From NCBI RefSeq assembly GCF_015277895.1, contig NZ_CP063815.1, positions 2,046,001 to 2,110,000 of the forward strand: 64,000 bases of DNA, given 5' to 3'. This stretch comes from Microbacterium abyssi (lineage in GTDB: Bacteria > Actinomycetota > Actinomycetes > Actinomycetales > Microbacteriaceae). Below are positions 52,837-61,160 of this stretch, piece after piece. The stretch's first letter is position 1. Every line of letters starts with the position of its first letter. The position numbers and the translations under genes were made by a program. The notes beneath the pieces were generated by a model that saw nothing but the letters and a program-made list of their open reading frames with translations, was not told the origin of the DNA and did no database searches.

Positions 52837-54234
52837 ATGCCACACTACGACGTCGTCATCCTCGGCGCGGGCCCCGGCGGGTACGTCGCCGCAGTCCGCA
52901 GCGCACAGCTCGGACTCTCCACCGCGATCATCGAAGAGAAGTACTGGGGCGGTGTGTGCCTCAACGTCGGCTGCATCCCCTCCAAGGCTCTGCTGAAGAA
53001 CGCAGAGCTCGCCCACACCCTGAATCACAAGGCCGAGTTCTTCGGCATCTCGGGTGACTTCACGATCGACTTCGGCAAGGCGTTCGACCGCTCCCGCGAG
53101 GTCGCCGAGGGCCGAGTCAAGGGCATCCACTTCCTGATGAAGAAGAACAAGGTGACCGAGTACAACGGTCGCGGCACCTTCACCGGCCCGAAGGCGATCT
53201 CGGTCGCGAAGGCCGACGGCACGACCGAAGAGGTCACCTTCGACAACGTCATCATCGCGACCGGCTCGAAGGTGCGTCTGCTCCCCGGCGTCGAGCTCAG
53301 CGAGAACGTCGTGACGTTCGAGGAGCAGATCCTCACCCGCGAGCTTCCCGAGTCGATCGTCATCGTCGGCGCCGGCGCCATCGGCATGGAGTTCGCGTAC
53401 GTCCTCACGAACTACGGCGTGAAGGTCACGATCATCGAGTTCCTCGACCGCGCACTTCCCAACGAGGATGCCGACGTGTCGAAGGAGATCACCAAGCAGT
53501 ACAAGAACTACGGCGTCGACATCCTCACCTCCACCAAGGTCGAGAAGGTCGTCGACAACGGTTCGTCCGTCACCGTCACCTACACCGGCAAGGACGGCCA
53601 GCAGGCATCCATCGAGGCCGGCAAGGTCCTCATGTCGGTCGGCTTCGCACCGAACGTCGAGGGCTACGGTCTCGACAAGACGGGTGTGAAGCTCACCGAG
53701 CGCGGCGCGATCGACATCGACGACCACATGCGCACCAATGTCGACGGCATCTACGCCATCGGCGACGTCACGATGAAGCTGCAGCTCGCGCACGTGGCCG
53801 AGGCACAGGGCGTCGTCGCAGCCGAGACCATCGGGGGAGCCGAGACCCAGACGCTGGGCGACTACCGCATGATGCCGCGCGCGACGTTCTGCTCGCCGCA
53901 GGTCGCCTCGTTCGGTCTCACCGAGCAGCAGGCGAAGGACCAGGGGCGCGAGATCAAGGTGTCGACCTTCCCGTTCATGGCCAACGGCAAGGCGCACGGC
54001 CTGGGCGAGCCGGTCGGCTTCGTCAAGCTCGTGGCGGATGCCGAGCACCTCGAGCTCATCGGTGCGCACATGATCGGGCCGGACGTCTCCGAACTCCTCC
54101 CCGAGCTGACGCTCGCGCAGAAGTGGGATCTCACGGCTCTCGAGCTGGCCCGCAACGTGCACACCCACCCGACGTTGTCGGAGGCGCTGCAGGAGGGCTT
54201 CCACGGCCTCGCAGGCCACATGATCAACTTCTGA
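52837..54234 (+). CDS. lpdA: Dihydrolipoyl dehydrogenase (E3)
   Basis: Flavin disulfide reductase that reoxidises lipoyl groups of 2-oxoacid dehydrogenase complexes. The 465-residue protein has [21 protein letters not shown], the redox pair [15 protein letters not shown] near 40-54, the NAD loop [17 protein letters not shown] near 174 and the C-terminal HTHPTLSE (catalytic His-Glu) near 446. It stands alone, without E1/E2 genes, but near garA, whose partner is the 2-oxoglutarate dehydrogenase complex. A strong hairpin follows. Confidence 0.97.
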   Translation: MPHYDVVILGAGPGGYVAAVRSAQLGLSTAIIEEKYWGGVCLNVGCIPSKALLKNAELAHTLNHKAEFFGISGDFTIDFGKAFDRSREVAEGRVKGIHFLMKKNKVTEYNGRGTFTGPKAISVAKADGTTEEVTFDNVIIATGSKVRLLPGVELSENVVTFEEQILTRELPESIVIVGAGAIGMEFAYVLTNYGVKVTIIEFLDRALPNEDADVSKEITKQYKNYGVDILTSTKVEKVVDNGSSVTVTYTGKDGQQASIEAGKVLMSVGFAPNVEGYGLDKTGVKLTERGAIDIDDHMRTNVDGIYAIGDVTMKLQLAHVAEAQGVVAAETIGGAETQTLGDYRMMPRATFCSPQVASFGLTEQQAKDQGREIKVSTFPFMANGKAHGLGEPVGFVKLVADAEHLELIGAHMIGPDVSELLPELTLAQKWDLTALELARNVHTHPTLSEALQEGFHGLAGHMINF

Positions 54235-54281
54235 CACGAAAGGGCTCAATGCGCCGCAGGCGCGTTGAGCCCTTTCGTGTC
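54233..54281 (+). terminator. Long hairpin at the lpdA stop
   Basis: Two 23-bp arms (54233-54255 and 54259-54281, beginning GACACGAAAGGGCTCAA) with one wobble and a GCA loop. The stem starts within the lpdA stop codon. No clear T-run, but stem strength suggests termination. Confidence 0.75.
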
Positions 54282-54345
54282 AGGGTTGAGCGAGCGCAGC
54301 GAGTCGAAACCTCTACACCCGCTCCCAGAACGAGCGAGTCGAAAT
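54282..54345 (+). repeat. Dispersed repeat, copy D
   Basis: AGGGTTGAGCGAGCGCAGCG then AGTCGAAACC, followed by a partial copy GAACGAGCGAGTCGAAAT. It lies between converging lpdA and glpD, directly after the hairpin. Confidence 0.7.
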
Positions 54346-54363
54346 CCCTACTGCGGTCGTACA

Positions 54364-55938
54364 TCACCCGAGCCGCGCCAGCGTCTCTCCCACGACCTGC
54401 GCGACGACATCCGCTGCCGCCGCCCGGTCGTCGCGAACCAGGCCGATGCGCGTGCGTCGGTCGAGGACATCGTCCGCATCGAGTGCCCCCTCGGCACGCA
54501 CCGCGAACGCGACTTCGGCGCGGATGACGTCGATTCCCTCGGCGACGCGCTCGGCGCCGCCCGATCCGCCGGCAGCGAGGACTGCTGCGGCTTCCGCGCC
54601 GTAACGCGCGCGAAGCGTGGCGGACGACCGGCCCGAGGCGCCGGGATCCGCGATCGGCACCGGCGAGCCGGGGGCTCCGACCAGCGGAAGCAGATCGGTG
54701 CGGCATCCGGGGTCGTCGAGTCCTGCGTGCCGGCATGCGAGGTCGACGGCATCCTTCGCCATGGCGCGATACGTCGTCAGCTTGCCGCCGAGGATCCCGA
54801 CGGACCCGTTCGTCGACACCTCGACGCGATGGCGGCGCGAGATGTCGGCCGTCGAGGCGACCGCATCGGACTCGACGAGCGGGCGGAGCCCGGCGAACGA
54901 GCCGCGGACGTCATTGCGAGTGAGCGGACGGTTCAGCGCTTGCGACAGCGTCGTCAGCAGGAAGTCGATCTCGTCACCGGTGGGCGACGGCACGTCCGGA
55001 ATCGGACCGGGGGCATCGACGTCGGTGAGGCCGACGATGACGCGCCCGAGCTGGGTGGGCAACGCGAACACGAAGCGGCTGATGGATCCGGGGTGCGGCA
55101 CGGTGAGCGCTGCGGTGGGATTGCCGAGGGTCGCGGCATCCAGGACGATATGCGTCCCGCGGCTGGGTCGTAGGTGGATGTCGGGGTCGAGCTGCCCGGC
55201 CCACACGCCCGCCGCGTTCACGACCGAGCGGGCGCGCACGCGGACCGATCCCCCGCCGAGCTCGTCGTGCAGGGTCGCACCGCTGCCGTCGACGTCGGTC
55301 GCCCGGGTTCGCGTGAGAATCGTGGCACCGTGTGCGGCGGCCGTTCGCGCGACGGTGACGACGAGCCGTGCGTCGTCGATGAGCTGGCCGTCGGTGCTGA
55401 TCATCCCGCCCCGCAGGCCGCTTCTGCTCAGAGCGGGGAACATGGCGACGGCGCCCCTCGGCGACGCTCGATGCGGCCGGGGCAGGACGGTACCGGGAGT
55501 CCCGGCGATGCGGCGCAGCCCGTCGCCGAGCCAGAGCCCGATGCTCCCGATGGCGCGTTGTCTCAGCGACACACCGTCCACGAACGGCAGCAGCTGCGGC
55601 AGCGTGCGGGTCAGGTGCGGCGCGATGCGCGTGATCAGCAGATGTCGCTCCACGGCGCTCTCCCGCGCGACCGCGAAGTCGCCCGATGCCAGGTAGCGCA
55701 GTCCGCCGTGCACGAGCTTCGAGCTCCAGCGGCTCGTGCCGAAGGCGAGGTCGCGGGCTTCGGCGAGGACGACGGAGAGGCCTCGGCTCGCGGCATCCAG
55801 AGCGACGCCCGCGCCGGTCACACCACCGCCGATCACGAGCAGATCGACCTCACCGCCGTCGGCGAGGATGTCGAGTTCACGCGAGCGCCGCGTGGCGTTC
55901 AGCATCGATGAGGCGCGAACGCCGGCGTCGCCGGTCAT
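54364..55938 (-). CDS. glpD: Glycerol-3-phosphate dehydrogenase/oxidase (FAD)
   Basis: Membrane-associated flavoprotein that oxidises sn-glycerol 3-phosphate to dihydroxyacetone phosphate. The 524-residue protein has LLVIGGGVTGAGVALDAASR near 31, the family signature FGTSRWSSKLVHGGLRYL near 65, and GGKLTTYRAMAKDAVD near 390. Its ATG (55938) overlaps the TetR stop by 4 bases, so the regulator controls its own partner. Order glpD-tetR facing a flavoprotein and lipid kinase equals Rv2249c-Rv2252. Confidence 0.94.
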   Translation of the reverse strand: MTGDAGVRASSMLNATRRSRELDILADGGEVDLLVIGGGVTGAGVALDAASRGLSVVLAEARDLAFGTSRWSSKLVHGGLRYLASGDFAVARESAVERHLLITRIAPHLTRTLPQLLPFVDGVSLRQRAIGSIGLWLGDGLRRIAGTPGTVLPRPHRASPRGAVAMFPALSRSGLRGGMISTDGQLIDDARLVVTVARTAAAHGATILTRTRATDVDGSGATLHDELGGGSVRVRARSVVNAAGVWAGQLDPDIHLRPSRGTHIVLDAATLGNPTAALTVPHPGSISRFVFALPTQLGRVIVGLTDVDAPGPIPDVPSPTGDEIDFLLTTLSQALNRPLTRNDVRGSFAGLRPLVESDAVASTADISRRHRVEVSTNGSVGILGGKLTTYRAMAKDAVDLACRHAGLDDPGCRTDLLPLVGAPGSPVPIADPGASGRSSATLRARYGAEAAAVLAAGGSGGAERVAEGIDVIRAEVAFAVRAEGALDADDVLDRRTRIGLVRDDRAAAADVVAQVVGETLARLG

Positions 55939-56546
55939 GGCCGCAGGTATCCGTCCACGGCGCGGGCGAGTTCGGCGTGCCACTCGCCGGCGCCGATGAG
56001 CGAGGAGACAGCGTTGCGGGAGAGGACCGCGGATTGGACGATGAGCAGCAGCATCACCGACATGTCCCCCGGGTCACCCGCGCGGACCGTCCCGCCGTTC
56101 TGCGCGTGGGCGACGGCATCCGCCAGCCAGCGCAGCATGACGCGCTGACTGGATCCGACGCGCTCCAGGCTGTACTGCGTGAACGCCTCCGGCTCGCTGG
56201 AGAGCAGGCGTCCGAACACGGGATCCTCCCGGAAGAGATCCGCGAATCGCAGCACCTCTGCGACGAGCCCCTCCCGGGTGCTCACCTCGGGTTCGAGCCG
56301 ACGCAGGATCATGACGGTCTGACGGAGGAGCGCCGCGCGCACCACCTCGTCGGCGCCGGACCAGCGACGGTAGATCGTGGGCCGGCTGACCCGCGCCTCG
56401 CGGGCGAGTTCGGCGATGGTGAGGCGTGCAGTTCCCCGGCCGGCGATGAGGGCGGAGGCCCGTTTCAGGATGTGCACGTCGGCGTCGTCCCAGTCCGGCG
56501 TCTCCGCGGCGGACGGCGACATCTCGGCTGCTTGACGCTCTTCCAC
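55935..56546 (-). CDS. TetR-family regulator upstream of glpD
   Basis: A 203-residue TetR-type repressor. The HTH is at about residues 43-62 (TIAELAREARVSRPTIYRRW) and the helical ligand domain follows. GTG at 56546 leaves just 20 bp to the divergent gene; an in-frame ATG at 56522 would leave 44 bp and is as likely. The small palindrome GTGT-C-ACAC (56550-56558) between the genes is a candidate operator. It probably regulates glpD and the flavoprotein-kinase pair. Confidence 0.88.
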   Translation of the reverse strand: MEERQAAEMSPSAAETPDWDDADVHILKRASALIAGRGTARLTIAELAREARVSRPTIYRRWSGADEVVRAALLRQTVMILRRLEPEVSTREGLVAEVLRFADLFREDPVFGRLLSSEPEAFTQYSLERVGSSQRVMLRWLADAVAHAQNGGTVRAGDPGDMSVMLLLIVQSAVLSRNAVSSLIGAGEWHAELARAVDGYLRP

Positions 56547-56558
56547 AATGTGTCACAC
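56532..56558 (+). promoter_or_regulatory. Promoter/operator of the AGPS-like gene
   Basis: TTGACG (56532-56537) and CACACT (56554-56559) are 16 bp apart and end 7 nt before the ATG at 56567. The palindrome GTGT-C-ACAC overlaps the -10, so a repressor here would block transcription. Weak hexamers make this tentative. Confidence 0.35.
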
Positions 56559-56566
56559 TGTAACGC

Positions 56567-58186
56567 ATGACGACGGAGACGACACCTGCCGCGATGATGC
56601 GCTGGAACGGTTGGGGCGACCCGGCTCTCGCGAAGGATCTTCCCCTCGCCGTGCGGGCGCTGCTGCCCACCGTCCTCGGAAGGGTGCACCGCGCGGAGCC
56701 CGCAGTCGCTCTCGAGGACGTCCGTCTGTCCCCGTCCGCGCTGGCTGCGGAGGACCGCGCGGCGCTCACCGCGATCGTCGGCCAATCGCACGTCAACACC
56801 GACGACGAGGCGCGCATTCGGCACTCCGGTGGCCGATCGACGATCGATCTCGTGCGCCGGCGTGCCGCCGATCAGAATGCCCCGGATGCCGTCGTCTCCC
56901 CCGCCGGTCACGATGAGGTTCTCGCCGCGGTGCAGCTGGCCGCCGAGCGCTCCATCGCCGTCGTGCCGTTCGGCGGAGGCACGAGCGTCGTCGGTGCACT
57001 GGACCCGGAGCGCGGCAGCCACCGCGCCGTCATCGCGCTCGACCTGAGGCGACTGAGCGGCCTGCTGCACCTGGACGAGGTCAGCGGCGAGGCCCGATTC
57101 CTGGCCGGCACGACCGGCCCCGAGTCCGAGCGTCTGCTCGCCGAGCGCGGCTTCGAGCTCGGTCACTACCCGCAGAGCTTCCTGTACGCCACGCTCGGCG
57201 GCTTCGCCTCGGCTCGCTCTTCCGGGCAGAACTCGGCAGGCAACGGCAGATTCGACGCGATGGTCATCGCCCTGCGCGTCGCCACGCCCACGGGCGAGGT
57301 CGCCCTCGGCGGCGCGCCGGGCACGGCGGCCGGCCCCGATCTCATGCGCATGTTCCTCGGCGCGGAGGGGATCCTCGGCGTCATCACCGAGCTCACCCTG
57401 CGCGTGCACCGCCTGCCCGAGACCCGGATCCACCAGGGGTGGACCTTTCCGGACTTCGCGACCGGGGTCGAGGCCCTGCGACGAGTGGCGCAACTCGGCA
57501 CAGGGCCGACCGTGATCCGTCTCTCCGACGAAGCAGAGACCGGAATCGGCCTTGCGCAGCACGGCAAAATCGGCAGGGCACTGTCGAAGGGATGCAGCGC
57601 CGTCACCGTGTTCGAGGGAGAGCACGAGGTCGCCGCCTCCCGTCAGGCGCTGACCGAGCACGTGCTCACCGCGGCGGGCGGCAGGACGACAGGATCTGCT
57701 CCAGCCGAGGAGTGGGCGAAGGGCCGGTTCGGTGCGCCGTATCTGCGCGACGCCCTGCTCGATCACGGGGTGTTCTGCGAGACGCTGGAGACCGCGACGA
57801 TATGGTCGAACATCGCCCGGCTGAAGTCGGCGGTCACCGAGACGCTCCGCACAGGGTTCGCCGATCACGACGCCAAGTCGCTCGTGATGTGCCACATCTC
57901 GCACGTCTACCCCACCGGCGCGGCGCTGTACTTCACGATCATCGGGAACCTGCGGGGCGACGTCTTGGACCAGTGGGATGCGATCAAGTCGCGGGTGAAC
58001 GACACGATCCTCGCGAACGCCGGCACCATCAGCCACCACCACGGCGTCGGTCGCGATCACGCACCCTGGCTGGCGCAGGAGATCGGCGCCGGGGGCATCC
58101 GGATCCTGCGGGCGGTCAAGGACGCGCTCGATCCCACCGGGATCATGAATCCCGGTGCGCTCCTCGCGGCTCCTCAGGCGGGCTGA
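56567..58186 (+). CDS. AGPS-like FAD-binding oxidase (Rv2251 type)
   Basis: A 539-residue flavoprotein of the vanillyl-alcohol oxidase fold, close to alkyldihydroxyacetone-phosphate synthase. The FAD-binding domain has VPFGGGTSVVGALDP near 136, FLAGTTGPESERLLAERG near 183 and GHYPQSFLYATLGGFASARSSG near 203. The end HHHGVGRDHAPWL is the typical active-site histidine cluster. The following lipid kinase gene starts 1 nt after its stop. Real ether-lipid synthesis is not shown; the partner acyltransferase is not adjacent. Confidence 0.88.
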   Translation: MTTETTPAAMMRWNGWGDPALAKDLPLAVRALLPTVLGRVHRAEPAVALEDVRLSPSALAAEDRAALTAIVGQSHVNTDDEARIRHSGGRSTIDLVRRRAADQNAPDAVVSPAGHDEVLAAVQLAAERSIAVVPFGGGTSVVGALDPERGSHRAVIALDLRRLSGLLHLDEVSGEARFLAGTTGPESERLLAERGFELGHYPQSFLYATLGGFASARSSGQNSAGNGRFDAMVIALRVATPTGEVALGGAPGTAAGPDLMRMFLGAEGILGVITELTLRVHRLPETRIHQGWTFPDFATGVEALRRVAQLGTGPTVIRLSDEAETGIGLAQHGKIGRALSKGCSAVTVFEGEHEVAASRQALTEHVLTAAGGRTTGSAPAEEWAKGRFGAPYLRDALLDHGVFCETLETATIWSNIARLKSAVTETLRTGFADHDAKSLVMCHISHVYPTGAALYFTIIGNLRGDVLDQWDAIKSRVNDTILANAGTISHHHGVGRDHAPWLAQEIGAGGIRILRAVKDALDPTGIMNPGALLAAPQAG

Positions 58187-58187
58187 C

Positions 58188-59087
58188 GTGCGGAACGTCC
58201 ACGTCCTGATCAACCCGGATGCCGGACGCGGCAAGGGGTCTGCGAGAGCGGAGGCCGCGCTCACCCGGCTGCGCGACCGCGGGATCGACCCCGTCGTGCA
58301 CTCCGGGGGGTCGCCCGAGGATTCCCGTCGGTTGGCCGCCGATGCCGTCGCGGCAGGGCCCGATGCGCTCGTAATCGTCGGAGGCGACGGGACGCTGGCG
58401 ACCGTGGTCGACGTGCTCGCCGGATCCGGCATCCCGCTCGTGCTCGTGCCGGCGGGGACGGGCAACGATCTCGCCCGTTCGCTGGGCATCCCTTACGGAT
58501 CGGACGAGGCTGCGGCCGATGCGGCGACGGCCGCGATCGACGGCGTGCTTCGATCGCTGGACGTCGGCGAGGCGATCTGCCCCGATGCGACCGCGCGCTT
58601 CCTCACGGTCGCCGCGCTCGGCTTCGATGCCAAGGTGAGCGAGCGCACGAACCGCCTGCGCTGGCCACGCGGCCGTGCTCGCTACTACCTCGCGCTGCTC
58701 ATCGAGCTGGCGCGTCTGGCGCCGATGCGATTCTCGGTACGCGTGGACGGCGCAGCGGCGCCGGTCGCGGACGGCACGCTCATCGCCGTCGGCAACACGC
58801 GCAGTTACGGTGGCGGGATGCCGGTGTGCCCGGGCGCCGACCCGCACGACGGTCTGTTCGACATCACTCACGTCGCCCATGTCGGACGGTTCCAGCTGCT
58901 CCGGCTGTTCCCGCGGTTGCTGCGCGGCACGCACGTTCAGCTGCCGCAGGTGACGACGATGCGCGGTCGAGAGGTCGAGGTGTCAGCGCCGGGACTCGTC
59001 GTCTACGCCGACGGCGAGCGCATCGGCACTGGCAGCGTTCGCATTCGAGTGGTTCCCGGAGCGCTCAGCATCCTCCTGCCGCACTGA
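58188..59087 (+). CDS. Diacylglycerol kinase-family lipid kinase (Rv2252 type)
   Basis: A 299-residue DagK/YegS-type kinase that phosphorylates a lipid alcohol with ATP. It has the start VHVLINPDAGRGKGSARAE, the nucleotide motif VGGDGTLATVVDVL near 64 and PAGTGNDLARSLGIP near 88. GMPVCPGADPHDGLFD near 218 is the second-domain metal motif. GTG at 58188 is 1 nt after the flavoprotein stop. The Rv2252 counterpart has diacylglycerol kinase activity; the substrate here is inferred. Confidence 0.92.
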   Translation: MRNVHVLINPDAGRGKGSARAEAALTRLRDRGIDPVVHSGGSPEDSRRLAADAVAAGPDALVIVGGDGTLATVVDVLAGSGIPLVLVPAGTGNDLARSLGIPYGSDEAAADAATAAIDGVLRSLDVGEAICPDATARFLTVAALGFDAKVSERTNRLRWPRGRARYYLALLIELARLAPMRFSVRVDGAAAPVADGTLIAVGNTRSYGGGMPVCPGADPHDGLFDITHVAHVGRFQLLRLFPRLLRGTHVQLPQVTTMRGREVEVSAPGLVVYADGERIGTGSVRIRVVPGALSILLPH

Positions 59088-59109
59088 CTGCGGCCGCTCA
59101 GCGCGCCGC

Positions 59110-59345
59110 AGATGCTGACCTCCTTCGGGTCGTCGAGCGAGCGCAGCGAGACGAAACGCGGTGAGCGACGAGCATAGGCTTCGACTCCCTCCGGTCGCTC
59201 AGCCCGTTTCGTCTGCGGCGGCTCCGCCGCCTCCGCTCAACGACCCGCGGATGAACTCCGCGCGGGATGCTGGAGTCGCGGGTCGTTGAGCGAGCGCAGC
59301 GAGACGAAACGCGGTGAGCGACGAGCGCAGCGAGGAGTCGAAGCG
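59110..59345. repeat. Repeat-filled gap between lipid kinase and monooxygenase genes
   Basis: A 263-bp space between converging genes, made of copies of the GTTGAGCGAGC family. A 39-bp piece is repeated exactly at 59135-59173 and 59288-59326 (begins GAGCGAGCGCAGCGAGACGA). Between them a minus-oriented copy (CCGCTCAACGACCCGC, about 59233-59250) and the hairpin GGCGGCTCCGCCGCC make an inverted structure. No gene is seen. Confidence 0.75.
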
Positions 59346-59350
59346 TCGGC

Positions 59351-60460
59351 TCATCCTCCCCGCATGGTGATCATGTCGGCGGTGCGGGCGCGCACCGGGG
59401 GTACGCCCAAGGTGCGGATGAGGACGTTCCGCACAGCGAGTGCAGGGCCTCGAGCAGGGCGCCCCATCGTCATATAGAAGAACGAGCGGCGCTGCGCACG
59501 CGCTGCCGCGCGAAGCGTGCGTCGCTCGTAGTCGGCGAAGTCCGGCAGCTCGGCGCGCAAAGAGCACTCGATCGCCGCGGCGAGGCGGACCGCGGCCGCC
59601 CAGCCGAGGTTCATGCCCTGCCCGCCGATCGGGCTCGTCTCATGCGCGGCGTCCCCGACGAGCGCGATCCGTCCCGCCGCCAGCCGGGCGGCGCGATGCT
59701 GCCCCGCCCGGAACACGGTCGGCTGCAGATCGCCGGGGAGTGCGAGGTGGATGCCGGTGCGCTCGTGGATCGCGGATGCGAACGCTCTCGCCTCGCCGAG
59801 CGCGCGCCGCGAATCGGATGCGACCCAACGGCGACGTCCCTGCGGAAGAGGGAACGACTCGACGAGTCCGTCCGCCTCGCAATACAGTTGCGCGCGCGGT
59901 CCGCGGTCGATGTCGGGGATGTCGGCCATCGCGTAACAGCCGCTGCCCGGCCGCCCTCGCCAGCCGATGCCGAGCTGTCGCCGGATGCCGCTGCGCACAC
60001 CATCGGCGGCGACCGCGAACGAGGCCGTGATGTCGCGCGCGCCATCGAACGACAGCCTGACGGCGGCACCTTCGTCCTGCACCCGGGTGACGCGGCGACC
60101 CGAGTGCAGCGCTCCTGCCCGCAGCGTCGACAGCCGCAGCCGGAGCAGCGCGTCGGTGCGGCGTTGCGGCAGGATCAGCACCCGCTGCCGCTCGTTGAAC
60201 GACAGCGACGCCAGGACGCGGCCGTCGCAGATCACCTCGCCCCCGTCGAGCGCGAGTGCCTCCTCGCGCACCTCCGCGCCGATCCCTGCGGCGGCGAGGG
60301 CGGCGCGGCCCGGCGGGTGGATGCCGATCGCCCGCGACCGATCGTCGGCGCCGTCGCGCGCCTCGAACACCGCGACGTCAAGACCGCGGGTCGCGAGCAG
60401 GCAGGCGAGCAGCAGTCCGACCGGTCCTGCGCCGACGATCGCGACATCATGGTCGGGCAT
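59351..60460 (-). CDS. FAD-dependent monooxygenase of the PKS operon
   Basis: A 369-residue flavoprotein hydroxylase of the PHBH-like group. It has the FAD loop VAIVGAGPVGLLLACLLATR at 5-24, the NAD(P)H/FAD motif near 155 (AVAADGVRSGIRRQLGI) and GDAAHETSPIGGQGMNLGW near 290. It probably hydroxylates the aromatic ring made by the type III polyketide synthase two genes upstream, possibly on the way to a quinone. Its ATG (60460) overlaps the methyltransferase by 14 bases. The exact substrate is not readable. Confidence 0.88.
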   Translation of the reverse strand: MPDHDVAIVGAGPVGLLLACLLATRGLDVAVFEARDGADDRSRAIGIHPPGRAALAAAGIGAEVREEALALDGGEVICDGRVLASLSFNERQRVLILPQRRTDALLRLRLSTLRAGALHSGRRVTRVQDEGAAVRLSFDGARDITASFAVAADGVRSGIRRQLGIGWRGRPGSGCYAMADIPDIDRGPRAQLYCEADGLVESFPLPQGRRRWVASDSRRALGEARAFASAIHERTGIHLALPGDLQPTVFRAGQHRAARLAAGRIALVGDAAHETSPIGGQGMNLGWAAAVRLAAAIECSLRAELPDFADYERRTLRAAARAQRRSFFYMTMGRPARGPALAVRNVLIRTLGVPPVRARTADMITMRGG

Positions 60461-61160
60461 CCCACGCCTCCCATCGCAGCTCGAGCCGTGCGGGGAACGC
60501 CTGGCGAACCTGCCAGCCCGGCGCGACGACCTCTGCGATCTCGCCGGGCGCGTACGCGCGGCGGATGCTGGTGAGCCCGTCATCTCGGATGAAGGAGTCC
60601 GCGAGCAGATTCCTCGTGAACGGCAGGGTTCCGGCGGCGAATCCCCAGTACGCGAAGCGGCTGCGAGCGATGTCGCGATGCAGGACGAGCCCGTCGTCCG
60701 CGGCGAGCGCGACGGAATCCTCCAGCAGCGCGGGCAGCTCCTCTTCAGTCAGGTGGTGCAGCAGATGATTGGAGACCACGATGTCGAAGCGCTCTCCCGC
60801 AGCGACCAGTTCACCCGTGTAGGCGCGGCGGTATTCCACCCCGCCGCCGCGCTCCTGCGCCCAGCGGATCGCCCGCGCATCGGCATCCAGTGCCGTGACG
60901 GCCACCGACAGCGCATCGCGGCGTGCCCACCCTGCGATCGCCCGTGACACGTCGCCGCCCCCTGCGCCGACGTCGAGCAGCCGGATCGGCCCGCGCCTGG
61001 CCCGCGGGCGGATGTCGCGACGGTACACGGCGCGCCACCGGGAGACGACGGCGTTGACGAGCGGGAAGCGCTCATATGTCCGCTGCAGCATCCGGAGGTC
61101 CGCATCCGGATCATCCATCAGCTCCCGCGCGTCGACCGCGCGGGATGAGAGATCGACCAT
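60447..61160 (-). CDS. SAM-dependent methyltransferase of the PKS operon
   Basis: A 237-residue class I methyltransferase. Motif I is LLDVGAGGGDVSRAI near 61, with an acidic loop TALDADARAIRWA near 89 and VVSNHLLHHLTEEEL near 127. It shares its ATG with the PKS stop (TGATG) and overlaps the monooxygenase, so the three are made together. A methylation of the polyketide ring or its hydroxyls is the natural inference. Confidence 0.87.
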   Translation of the reverse strand: MVDLSSRAVDARELMDDPDADLRMLQRTYERFPLVNAVVSRWRAVYRRDIRPRARRGPIRLLDVGAGGGDVSRAIAGWARRDALSVAVTALDADARAIRWAQERGGGVEYRRAYTGELVAAGERFDIVVSNHLLHHLTEEELPALLEDSVALAADDGLVLHRDIARSRFAYWGFAAGTLPFTRNLLADSFIRDDGLTSIRRAYAPGEIAEVVAPGWQVRQAFPARLELRWEAWDARP

